This document shows, in pieces, positions 1-11,297 of a stretch of DNA of 64,000 nt. Made by a program: the position numbers and the translations under genes. Each line of letters opens with the position of its first letter. Position 1 is the stretch's first letter. The notes beneath the pieces are model-generated. The model saw only the letters and a list, made by a program, of their open reading frames with translations. It ran no database searches and was not told the origin of the DNA. This stretch comes from Litomosoides sigmodontis. Lineage: Eukaryota; Nematoda; Chromadorea; Rhabditida; Onchocercidae. The stretch covers positions 3,409,738-3,473,737 of the forward strand of contig OY718808.1 of NCBI GenBank assembly GCA_963070105.1. Direction: 5' to 3'.

Positions 1-137
1 GTAAAAGATATTTTTTATTAATTTATTATGCATTAATTGCAAATTAAAGGCAGCAAAAATTTTCCATCGCAGTTAGGTTGGAGACATTGTGCAGAAAATG
101 GCTGTTTATCTTGTTAGTGTATTAATAATCTGCATAA

Positions 138-143
138 CTTCAG
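138..143 (+). promoter_or_regulatory. Probable trans-splice acceptor for the RNase H-like gene
   Basis: CTTCAG lies 17 bases before the ATG at 161 and is preceded by AT-rich sequence. In nematodes this arrangement usually marks a spliced-leader addition site. No transcript data are available here, so it could also be a cis acceptor from an exon left of the window. Confidence 0.45.
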
Positions 144-160
144 GTTTGTTTTTACCAGAA

Positions 161-1048
161 ATGTCATCCGCAGCAGATTCGACAAATTAGTAAGCTTGAA
201 AATTATTCATAAGTCTAACTAATCAGCGCCATTGATTTTGGTATAGTTCGAATCTATTTGATAAACCAATTCATTTTAGTAAACTGTTTCTTTTTAGCAC
301 TTCCAAACACCTGCCGAATGACGCTGTTCCTGTTGTTTATACTCGTGGCATTGTACATATCGAAGGAAGTAACAAAAAGTACATCAAAGCAGGTTATGGT
401 GTTTACTGGCCACATGCACAGGAGCTGGGTACTGGAAGACGTTATAGTTTTTATCCAGTAACGTTGGTTCGATGTCAGTTGCAAGCTATAATTGATGCTC
501 TTCAGCAGGTGACTTAGTTGACGCAAGATCAAATCGTTTTAAGGTACGTGTGGTTGTACAATGCTACAGTCTTATTCAAAAAAAGTGATTTTCAGGCTGT
601 GGATCAAAATTACCGTAGTATTATTCTACGTACTGACTGTGTCTCTTTTTTGGTTCATCACCCACGTCAGTGGTTGAAAGTTAATGGTTCTCATGTGAAG
701 TATTACGACCAATACCTGAGGATCGTGAACTTATGTAAAGGAATTAAAGTATGCCTTTCTTCATTTTTAATTGTATAAATATGATAACAGTTGAAAATAT
801 ATGGTGCAGGATTTTTCCACTTACGGCATTGTTGCCTTGTTTGAAATTCCAGTGCCTGATTTTCTGCCTCATCATTTGTTTTCTTAAAATTTCAGGTAAA
901 GTTTCAACCGGCAAGTGATCAAGTTGCTCTAAGTCAAGCGGAAGCGCTAGCTGAAAATGGTGTTTGCTTACCGATACCATCCAGAAGGTCCAAAAAGAAA
1001 ATGTACGAAAGCAAAACATCTAACACGGATATGAAATGTTCCTTGTAG
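161..1048 (+). CDS. RNase H1-like protein, probably catalytically inactive
   Basis: Four exons, 161-189, 298-508, 596-748 and 896-1048, join in phase to a 181-residue protein. The RNase H fold can be followed in order: VVYTRG (strand 1), GYGVYW (strand 2), a helix ending QLQAIIDALQQ, RTDC (strand 4), W-x3-NG, and a last helix AEALAENG. RNase H1 needs the acidic set D-E-D-D. Here strand 1 has Arg for the first Asp (VYTRG for VYTDG), the helix has Gln for Glu (CQLQA for AEL-A), RTDC keeps the third, and the last is Glu (AEALA for AD-LA). So three of four are changed, and RNA:DNA cleavage is unlikely; nucleic-acid binding may remain. The hybrid-binding domain found at the N terminus of many RNase H1 proteins is absent. 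The start at 161 was chosen because it is close behind an acceptor and fits the phase. Family assignment rests on motif order and is good but not certain. Confidence 0.78.
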
Positions 1049-1856
<808 letters not shown>

Positions 1857-4800
1857 ATGAAGGGAAGAATTCATGAAAGAATGAAAATCAGAAACACAAA
1901 TACTGAACAGCAATTGAAAAACTGTCCGATGGTTGTAGCTACAAGCGGTGATTTTGATTTTATTTTCGCATTTGTAACGTTTGACCTGAAAAATGTGACA
2001 ACAAAAAGGTTGAAGACATCCTTGTTCTCCAATCTCTTGCTTATAGTTCAGTGATATTCACAACCTTGTAAAAAGAGGAAAATCTGGTTTTGCAATCGCA
2101 ATCCAACTATGCCTTTACCTGAACCTGATATATTAGGTGCAACTTTTTGAGCTTTGTTATTTCCAACATTACACTTTCAGACGCTACAGCACAACCGTCA
2201 CAGAATTCATCCGGTGAAAATGTAGGACGAGAAGTAAATGATATTCTGGCATTTAAGAAATAATTTTTTTGGCTTTGACAGTAAAAAAAAAAACATGCTT
2301 TTAAACATTAATGCATTGCACTATTTCATTTAATTGCTAAACTATTAATAAAATTGAAGTTCAAATCTGTTTCAAAACTTCTCAAATGTTTAATTGCTTT
2401 AGTTGTTTAACTAAATTTTATAGCAATTTTAGCTGCTTTGTGCTTTCTTTACCGTGCAATATTAAAGTTAATTTGGCAAAAGTAAGAAATAGTAATAGTA
2501 CAACAGGTATTTCAAATGTAAATAAAAACATAGCGTAGGCATAAAAAGCAGAAAGAAACGACTTGAAAATTAATTATTCAATAACTTGTAAATACATTTA
2601 GCGCTCAATTACTTAGTTAAAAAGTATCAATTTATTCAAATGTATAAGCATTTCTTGTTTTAGCTAGGACACTCAAAAATTGAAATGTACGATAAATCAT
2701 CGTCTGCCGTACGTGAACTACCAAATAAACGTGTAAGTTTCGTTTTCTAAGATTACTGCGTCGTTTTGCACTGGTTTCACTGCTGTCCATTAGATAATTC
2801 CGCTAACTTGCGCTTTATTATTTCGATTCAAATTATCAGTGAAATATGCAAAAACACTGTTATTTTTGATTCCATTTGTAAAATTAAATTATTTATTGCT
2901 ATTACGATTATTTAGTGAGGTGTTGTATGGTAATTAATGCATTTCTAATTGATTCTAATTTTATCACTACTTATTTCATCGTATGATCGTGTCTGAATTC
3001 TAGCGCTGCATAGACTGCACTAACGATAAACATATTCCTAAATTAGTTAGTTCAGTCGCTCTTTGATGTCATTGTTGCAAATTTTACAAGAATTAAACAA
3101 CATCAACTAGTCAAAAACTATGCGAACTATTCATACCACATTTACATGATATTATGTAAATATGTGTTGCAAGCTACAGGTTATGAATGCGCTAGAATAT
3201 TACTTATTTTGATGGGAATTAAAATTTTGTTTTCCTGACATGTCTTACACGATAGCCGTAGATATTAGCAGCTCATTTCTAGTATCGTTGAATTGAAAAA
3301 AAAAAGCAATCTTCAGAATGATCGAAGCATATCGAAAGGAGCGGATCACTTGAAAGATTTACCTTCAACTTCGTCATCAATGACTTTAAGTATGCTTTTT
3401 TAATTGTAAGCTCAAATTAAAAGCATTTTATTCCTCTTTCCTTTTCATTTAACTGCACAAATATTATCGGAAAACATATATTCAATACTGCAAACAACGA
3501 ATATATTGAATAGCATCAATAATGAATATTAATTTTCAAAAAAAAATATTACTTGATTTCATTAATTTAGTGTGGAAAAAACTTTGTTTTTTTTTGCAGG
3601 CACATCTCGAGATGGTGAGGTATCATGTGAAGTTTCAGATGTGAATGCGAATGCGCCTAGCATTAAGGTTTTCCTTTAATTATGATAATCTGTTTTTGAA
3701 CGTTTAACTTCACTACCAATGTAATTGTAATTTTAATTAGTATTACTGTTGCTATTCTGTATTAATAATTATGAAGTGTTATTTCAGGAAAATCTATCAG
3801 TTGTAGCATCGGAAGCTAGTCCTCCAACAAATTCTGCATCTTATAGGTCTTGTCTTTTTTAATTCTAATACGAATTCAAGTTGCATGATACATACGAAGA
3901 TTAGGCGCATCCGACATGCTATTGAATTATGGCAAAAATTTGCTTCCTAGCTTTTAGTCATTAAGTCAATGAGTTCCTCTAGTACGAAATTAAAATATCG
4001 AAAATCTCTTTATTAAAATTCCTACTATGGCATTCGCATTTCCCATAAAAGTATTAAAGAATTAAAAAGGATGAGATTGGAGAAAATTTTTGCTTCAATA
4101 ATTGAGGCGAAACTCTAACTGGAAAGTGAATTATTTGATACAAAAAAACCATTAACGAACAGGAATGATATATATATATTCATTTATTTTAGACGAATTG
4201 AAATTAATGAGATTATGGATGAAATTTGTTCGAGGATACAGTGTGCAACACTTACATACGAACGCTTAAATAGAATCAAGAAATACTTCGCCGAATTTCA
4301 AATATTTACGTCACATGAATTGGTCGTTTTTTTTTTTATTGTTGTTACTGCTGCTATCTTCTCCCTCATTTTCACTAAAACACCTTTCTTCAATTTTTTT
4401 TAAACTTTTTCATTTTTAATTAATCAAAAATAGCTGCATGAAATTGTCTTAATCTTTAAAGGATGCGTACGAATGGATAATTAATAATATGAAAACAATC
4501 TACAAAGATCCGATAAATGCCTACAGGAAACTACGTATTGTTGTTGGCAATCGACGTGTTCCAATTAATTTTGCTATAAAAGTTTTTCGTTTTTTTTTGC
4601 ATACTTTATATTTTTTTCATTAATTTTACAAAATTAATCTTTGAATTTATCTCTTTCCTCATCCTTCATTAAAACGGTTAATGGCTTTCAAAGCAAAAAA
4701 AAAAAATTGGCGTATGTTGATTAATTGGGATGGATAGTAATTATGCAAATTGTGTGTGTGTGTTTTTTAAAGGCTCTTCAACTATTCGTGGAAAATCATA

Positions 4801-4970
4801 CAATCTGTATGGCTGATATGATAAAGTATTTTTCCTATGAAGGACGAAATGAAATAACAATAAATGAATTGTCGCAAATATTGAAACGATTAATTCAAAT
4901 GAATATTATGAATACCCTTGATGATGACCGCTCTGATCACCACACATCTCAAAATTCATCGTATACATGA
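1857..4970 (+). CDS. Unrecognised Ser/Thr-rich protein with helical C-terminal region
   Basis: Nine exons join in phase to a 286-residue protein: 1857-1947, 2181-2233, 2664-2732, 3317-3389, 3600-3667, 3788-3846, 4193-4322, 4462-4581 and 4773-4970. Residues 1-135 or so are polar and low in hydrophobics (Ser, Thr, Asn, Asp, Glu), probably disordered. From RRIEINEIMDEI onward the sequence becomes amphipathic and helical, and the last exon (LQLFVENHTICMADMIKYF, then INELSQILKRL) reads like a helix-turn-helix or winged-helix unit. I do not recognise the family and assign no function. The acceptors before exons 8 and 9 end AAAG rather than CAG, but phase and open frame support them. The ATG at 1857 is the first in its frame after an open stretch; a further upstream exon is possible. 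Confidence 0.68.
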
Positions 4971-5802
4971 AGACATCGTTCTTTCTCCTTTACCATTCTT
5001 AACAAAATAAATTTCATATTTTGTTAATTGCGAATTGAAATTTTTTCGAAATTAAAAATGAAGGAATTTCATTTTTCCGAAGCAGCTCGAAATTGAAAAA
5101 TTGAAAGTAATTGCATTTCATTGCGGTAACAACGTCATCACAGAGAATAAATGTGAAAGTTGTAATATTTCAAAGCACTATGCCTTGTCTCGTTGTCACT
5201 ACTAGATTAGCGAAATGATGATGATAATTTCCTTTAACTAAGTAAAAAAAAAAACAATATCGGTAATATTTTCTTGCTGATAGGGTGACCGTTAAAATGA
5301 TTTTTATTAAAATTTATTGTGAAACATAATTATCAGTTGTGTATTATAAACGTAATCAAATGATTGTTATTGCAATTTAAATGATTTACATCTCCGTTAG
5401 CATTTCCGTTAGCTCTTTCCAATCATTTCTCGTATTTCCAAAAATTTAATGAAGCGTACTTAAGCTATCACTAAGCTTATCTCATTTTTAGCAGTTGTTA
5501 ATTTTATTATACGATGAATGTTAGTTAATATGCATATTTCTTGACAATTCCAGTAGAGATGCTAAAGCTTAGGTTAAAATTTTCAGTTTCGTTTGTTGTG
5601 AATTATCTATTTATTTTACTGGATATCATCTGGTAGTGTTTCGTCCAACTTTTTGCCTGAAATTTAAGAAAGTTGGAAAAGCAACAGTTTCCCATTTCGT
5701 ATTTGTTTTCGCTGTATAATGTCACTAATAATTGAAATTGCAATATTATACTAAAATGTATTTTGAAATAAATTGCTATTTCATCCAAAATTAATAGGAA
5801 TT
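4971..5802. other. Convergent intergenic region with poly(A) signal
   Basis: Separates the 3' ends of the + gene and the following - gene. AATAAA at 5006-5011 is 36 bases after the stop codon of the + gene and is a likely cleavage signal. On the - strand AATAAA can be read near 5607-5614, about 190 bases past that gene's stop. Nothing else was seen. Confidence 0.5.
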
Positions 5803-7484
5803 TTAAAGCTGGAAAAAAAACGTACTTTTCTTCTTTTTCTTCTTTTTTCCACCTTTTACCTTACTTTCTCCTAAATGTGACTTTTCAGTTTCTTGTTGGA
5901 AAAATTACGAATTTAAAAGGTATTAAAGGAAGAGTTAATAAAAATTTATTACCTTCATTGTTACTTCCTTTCGAATTCTTCCTCTTCTTGCTCTTCTTAC
6001 CCTTCGACTTCTTCTTCTTCTTTTTTTCACCTCTTTAATGAGCGTAATGAGTGATTTGAAATGCTTGAAAAACTCGTTGAAAATTTGCTTTCGATGGTAT
6101 AGCTGGCTCGCGTGAGCAAGAAGTCAAATCTGGCTTACGTGAGCAAGAAGTCAAATCTGGCTTACGTGAGAAGTCTTTTTTCCGGTGCACCACCGGTTGC
6201 TGTTGCTCCAGCTGGTAAAGCAGAAGGTTGACCTTCATCCTCCGGAATTAAAGTTGAAGAGTGAAGGGGTGTGGTGCCAGCGCGTATCGCACCTTCAGCT
6301 TTCTCATCATCTGAAGTTCCCGTTCCTAATTGGCTTCCGGTAGAGCCGGAGCTTATGGTTGAACCTGATCCTATTGTATTAGCTGACACTTCCTAAATTT
6401 ATTTACTTCTTTTCTAACAGTACTGCATGTTCACACGGCATAAACTGTATCATTTTAAGAGTTGGAATTAAAATATTTTCTACTGCGCTTTCGTTTCAGT
6501 CCAAAAGACTAGATGTTAAATGATGGTAAGATCGTGCAATATTAGCTATAGGAATCGGACAATTACAATTCTTTTTGTTCTTTTAAATGTAATAATTTCA
6601 ATAAATTTTTATGTAAATAGGCTGCAAATTAATTCCACTATTTAAATTTGCATTAATTATAGGAAAACAAATATTTTCAACAATTGGGCAATATTTTTTA
6701 CAGCTTACAATGATTTACAACATTTAAAACAATTAATAACGCGTAATTAATTCAATAATCTTAAAAATTTTGAACAAATATAGTTTAAAAAAAACAATTA
6801 ACTAAATTTGATTTAATACTGACCTTCGGTTCCGGTTGATATTGCATTGGAGAAGTTAAGTTAGTAGCATTTGCTGTTCGCACCTATAATTCACTAAATG
6901 AATGTCTTAAAATTTTATTGATGTTATCTGTTCATTAGCAATTAACCGAGGAAGTTATTTTTAGGTATTCCAAAATGATTGATTAAATTTAATTGAACTT
7001 TTTGTTGAGTTGTATAAAGTAACCTTTCGTTTTGTAAACTGCCCGGAAGACTGTATAGCTCTTCCTTGTAGTGCATCACGTGCTGCAACAGACCAACTGT
7101 TGACAGCTTCTCGGCACGCCGGCTGTAAATGATTTATTGTAAAATAATTAGTGTTCGCCTAAAAAACTGAAAACAAAATATCATTAATGATAGTAATAAC
7201 AGTGACAATAAACATAAGTGATAGCGATAGTAATGACTACAAATATAAATGCCATTAGTAAATGATAAGCATTAACAGTAATCATTATCCGGCATGAACT
7301 AATTGAGTTCGTAATTAATGGACAATAATTAATTGGCACCTTGGTGGAGTAGAAATAAAAAGCGCCAATAGCTGCCATAGCTATAACGAACGTTACAAGT
7401 GTCATTAATTTCCTCACAACCGTCCGGTCCTACCACAAATGCCTAAATTAGAACAATACGACCATTTCTCACCGTCACTTTCAT
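5803..7484 (-). CDS. Small predicted single-pass membrane protein with lysine-rich tail
   Basis: Exons read on the minus strand as 7484-7473, 7429-7340, 7122-7024, 6883-6824, 6392-6166, 6032-5953 and 5870-5803, giving 211 residues in a consistent phase. Residues 13-31 (MTLVTFVIAMAAIGAFYFY) form one hydrophobic segment right after a basic stretch (VVRK), so it may be a signal anchor with an N-terminal cytosolic end. A middle section is rich in Ser, Thr, Gly and Pro. The last 48 residues are mostly Lys with Ser and Gly. The first exon is only 12 nt and is the weakest part; the start could instead be the ATG at 7405. The hydrophobic segment vaguely recalls the first helix of VMA21-type V-ATPase assembly factors, but the rest does not, so I do not call it. 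Family unknown. Confidence 0.5.
6106..6174 (-). repeat. 27-bp tandem repeat duplicating a 5' splice site
   Basis: Two full 27-bp units (6106-6132, 6133-6159) and part of a third (6160-6174). On the minus strand each unit carries a CAC|GTAAGC donor; the third-from-gene copy reads GCGAGC. The exon that ends at 6166 uses the first copy; use of the second would add an immediate in-frame TAA. Confidence 0.85.
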
Positions 7485-8951
7485 TTATTGTAAAAACAAA
7501 AAAATTTTTTTCAATCAAAAATTTTGCATTTTTTGTCTTTTTTTTTATTGCTAGCGCTATTTAATATTTTCAGTTTTAGTGGTGGAAATTAAGGAAAAGT
7601 GGAAATGAGCGAATTATATATATTTTTGTTGAAGTGTGAAATGATCGTCGGAATTGCAAAGTGGCAAAAAAAGATTGTAAAGATAAAATTTTGAGATAAT
7701 ATGGGCGAACAATACTGAGGGAGTTGTAAAAATTTTTCATTAGCTAGAAAAAATTTTGTTTTTAATTATTGAAAAATGAAAAAATAATTATTACGATAAG
7801 AAACACAGCATTCAAGGCGGAGTGAAAGGTTAATTAACGTTCAATTGTGCATTCAAACTGAAATAGCATTTGAAAAATGGAATGAAAATTAATTAAGACG
7901 TACTTTAATTGTTGCCACGGGAGTTGAAGGAAAGAAGAAGAAAATGATGTTGAAATTGTAAATGAAGCGAGGAAAGAAAGTAGAAAGGTTTAAATTTCTA
8001 ATAGGTGAAAATTTTTTTTTAATTTATTTGTTTAGTTGGTTACCTAGATGGTTGAGTAACTTTTCAGGTTTCATTAGCGTTTTTTGCTTTGTAAAACAGA
8101 AAAGTTAGCTTTTCATTATGAACATTTTTGAAAGAGGAGCATTTTACGATTATTAAAATCAATTAAATTTCCTATTCATTTAAAAATATTTGCAAATTGT
8201 ACGATTTTAAAGTTTTACGTTCATCTCATTTTTTGGGCATTTACTTGTGCTCTTATCCGTTTATTAAATAAAACAGTGCGAATCAATGTTTTAGTTATTA
8301 CTAAAAGTTTAGCCCTGAAAACATTAGAATGCTAGAATTTTCGGTTTGTTCGCTGCAAAAAATATTTATACGGAAATGTATGAAAAAAAAATTACCCTTT
8401 TAATTTTTTTTAATTGTTCAAATTTTAAGAAATTTAAAATCATGTTTAAAATCAGTAATTCGTGCAAGTAAAATGTAGGTGAAAAAAAAGAAGAAATTGA
8501 AGTGAACTTTATTTTGTTTTGCAGTAAGCGTGTTAATTTAGGAATGAGAGAAATTGTTGAATTATTCAAAATGAACAAAGAGGAAAACTTAAAAATACAG
8601 CAAGCAAAAATACAGTAGAATCAGACAATTACACTATCACAGATGCGTGAAAAATCTAATCAACTAATTTGTATTCTGTTGTTACTACTGTACGAATGAG
8701 TACGGTTGAATAATTTAATGAAATTATTGCAATTTCACTCCTGCGAAAATCATTCCATTCATTGCTCGCTCAAAGACTTTCGTTACCAATCATTTCTTTG
8801 GAATGATTTTATCACACATCTCATATATTTTAACCTTATCATTGTTCCTTTGCATCTTTGTCAAATTGCAAATTATCATATGAGGTGATAGAAGGAGTGG
8901 CTAAAAGTGTATGAAATTGTTAAATTAATCATTTCTTATGACGTTCTTTAC

Positions 8952-8984
<33 letters not shown>

Positions 8985-9070
8985 CCATCACCATCATTAT
9001 CGCTAGTATCATCTAAGTGAAAGAAATATTACAATCGTAATTAATCACGTCTAATTATTATCATTTGTAA
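7485..9070. other. Intergenic stretch, no gene seen
   Basis: AT-rich sequence between the start of the membrane-protein gene and the 3' end of the homeobox gene, both on the minus strand. The only clear element is a CAT/ATC triplet tract at 8955-8997. Confidence 0.6.
8955..8997. repeat. (ATC)n microsatellite
   Basis: About ten ATC units followed by ACC-interrupted units, roughly 75 bases beyond the stop codon of the homeobox gene, so possibly in its 3' UTR. Confidence 0.9.
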
Positions 9071-11280
9071 TCACTGGTTCATGAATTTCCACGGATCGGC
9101 AGTTGCGGCATAGGTTGCAGCGCTTGTAGGATATTGAAAGTATTCCATTGGTGTTGGAACAGTCGCCTGATAACCTCCGTAGCCTACAACTACTGACGCT
9201 GACGTGTAATCGAGTTTTTTTTTCCATCTTTCACTCTCTTCTCATTATTACTTATGAGAGAAATGAAGCAACTAAGGTGAAGATTGATCAATGGGACTCA
9301 AAAAAATATCATTTGCATATTAGATCATTAAAATGAGACAGTCTAGTTTAGCCTTTTGCCTCAAACTCAACTGTCTTGCTTTTGTACCTAAAGTCTAATA
9401 CTTTATAAATTAATTCAATTTTTTTGTTGTTTAAGGAAATGAATTAAAAATTTACCATATCCCTGTGGGAAAGCTGCTTGGGATGTGTATGCTGATGATG
9501 TTGATATGGTGCCGAAATACGGTGGCGGTAGGACGGTTAACTTAGATGAATCAATTTCAATTGGTGGCGTTCTCTGTTCTGACGTGCCTGTTTCACTTCT
9601 TTCTGTTTTTATCTAAAATTTTTCTATGAATGAAAAAAATTCATTTTTATTTTTAATTATTATTTGAATGCTGCTATTCCGAGTGAAGTGAAAAGCAATT
9701 CATTCAAACCTCAACATTGCAAGCATTGGTATTTCGAATGTCCGTGGAAGTAGTTTTACTGGACGAGCTACCGTCGTTGCTGCACGCCGGAACAACGTGT
9801 AATGCAACTTCATGCTTCGTGGCTTTTTTTTGCTGTCGAGCTTTTGCTCGTCGATTCTTGAACCATACCTGAAATTTCTGGACGATGAACTTCGGCTAAA
9901 TTGCTAGGCCAAAAGAGTGATTTTAAAAAAGGAGCAGAAGTGTCGCAAAAAAAAAACTAAAAATTCAACGTGTAAATTTAAACACACTTGAACACGTGAC
10001 TCCGGTAATTGAATTTTCAGTGAAATTTCCTCACGAATGAATATATCCGGATAGCGAGTTTTAGAAAAGTAATTCTCTAGAACTTCCAATTGTATTCGTG
10101 TGAATGTTGTTCGTTCACGACGTTGCTTTCTGAAATTTGTATTCAAGCAATTATTGATAGTATCTAAAAAATCACTATCAACTTTTACCAAATATTATCG
10201 TTTTAATTTGCCAAAAAAAAAAAATCAATTCAGAAAATTCCTTCCCATTCACAATGAAGGTACGAATTGGGTCGTCTGAAGCTTAATTTTAATTAGACAA
10301 AATTAAATTTGATTAAAGCTTTTGTAACAGTAACTTTTTTCTGTGCTTTCCAAAAAAAAGCAAAGTTTACTCAAAGAATTATAACTTTCAATGGTGAAAG
10401 AATTTTCCGGGAGTGTAAAATCTGATTATTAATTCGTGTCAGAAAAAAGTGCTTCATTTCCGGTGCCTAATTTCTGCAGTAAATTATAACTGACGAATGA
10501 TGTTTTCGTTATCGATAAATTATGATTAATACATCATAATTTAGTAATATTTGAAAGTAATACGTGCAAAATTTAAAGACATATATCATCCTCAGTGATA
10601 TAGCCCGTTTCTGTGAACAACTAATTTCGCAGTTTTTCATCTTCCATTAAGGAAACGAATGTGATAAAACTGGTTTTCATAATCGTTGTATCAATTATGC
10701 ATAGCGTCTACAATCCACAACGATAACAAATTTCCCTATACCGTATCTAATTCATTATAAATGAGAAAGTTCATTGCAATTAAATTAACATTGAAGTTTT
10801 GCTTGCAGAATATTTCCATCAGAGTAGACTGCGAAAATTAGTAATAAGACCAATCGACACGGTAGTAGTTGATTAATTTTTTTTTTGTTTTTTGAAACGA
10901 TCAATTTAAGCTTTCAACTAAATATTACTCAACTTTTACCGTCTGAATAACAAGTAATACTGTTAACATTAGTTTGATGAGTAAATTTTTTGGGGAGAGA
11001 GAGAGAGAGGAGGGAAAACAAACCTTGCTACCTGACTAGCATTCCAAGCTGTTATTCCAGCTGTTTGACAATCTGCTAGCGAATTTCCTATGTAACTCAT
11101 TCCGCCAGGTAAAAAATTGTGCGCTGGTGTTGCGGTAAAACCAAGTGCAGCACTTGGCATGTGTGGTGCCGCTGCGTATGCACCATTCTTGAAGTATGCC
11201 GCAGCAGCCATATTTGCCGCAGAACTCATATTTGCCGCTGCGGCAGCACTGGTTACGCTCACCGTTGGAATATATGACAT
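9071..11280 (-). CDS. OTX/orthodenticle-class homeobox transcription factor (ttx-1/ceh-36/ceh-37 family)
   Basis: Five minus-strand exons, 11280-11024, 10129-9988, 9868-9710, 9612-9456 and 9198-9071, join in phase to 280 residues. The homeodomain spans residues 88-147. It starts [10 protein letters not shown], contains the OTX signature [12 protein letters not shown] and [18 protein letters not shown], and has Lys at homeodomain position 50 (residue 137), which in OTX/Bicoid proteins specifies TAATCC-type sites. The N terminus (1-85) is Ala- and Ser-rich; the C terminus ends in a WKF motif like the WKFQVL tail of OTX proteins. In nematodes these factors specify head sensory neurons such as AFD, ASE and AWC; which of the paralogues this is cannot be told from sequence alone. 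The first two introns of the homeobox break it after SQVAR and after VQ. The ATG at 11280 is 8 bases from an acceptor. Confidence 0.96.
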
Positions 11281-11284
11281 TTTT

Positions 11285-11297
11285 CTGCTAAAAATCA
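11285..11297 (-). promoter_or_regulatory. Probable trans-splice acceptor of the OTX gene
   Basis: On the minus strand, TGATTTTTAG followed by CAGAAAA precedes the ATG by 7 bases. The very short leader fits spliced-leader addition, but an upstream cis exon cannot be excluded. Confidence 0.5.

Noticed and set aside
7184..7340. Read-through of the membrane-protein exon giving a second hydrophobic segment (VMA21-like two-helix protein)
   Set aside because: The extra segment comes from an ATT/ACT-like low-complexity intron, and the spliced model keeps phase through six exons; kept only as a weak alternative.
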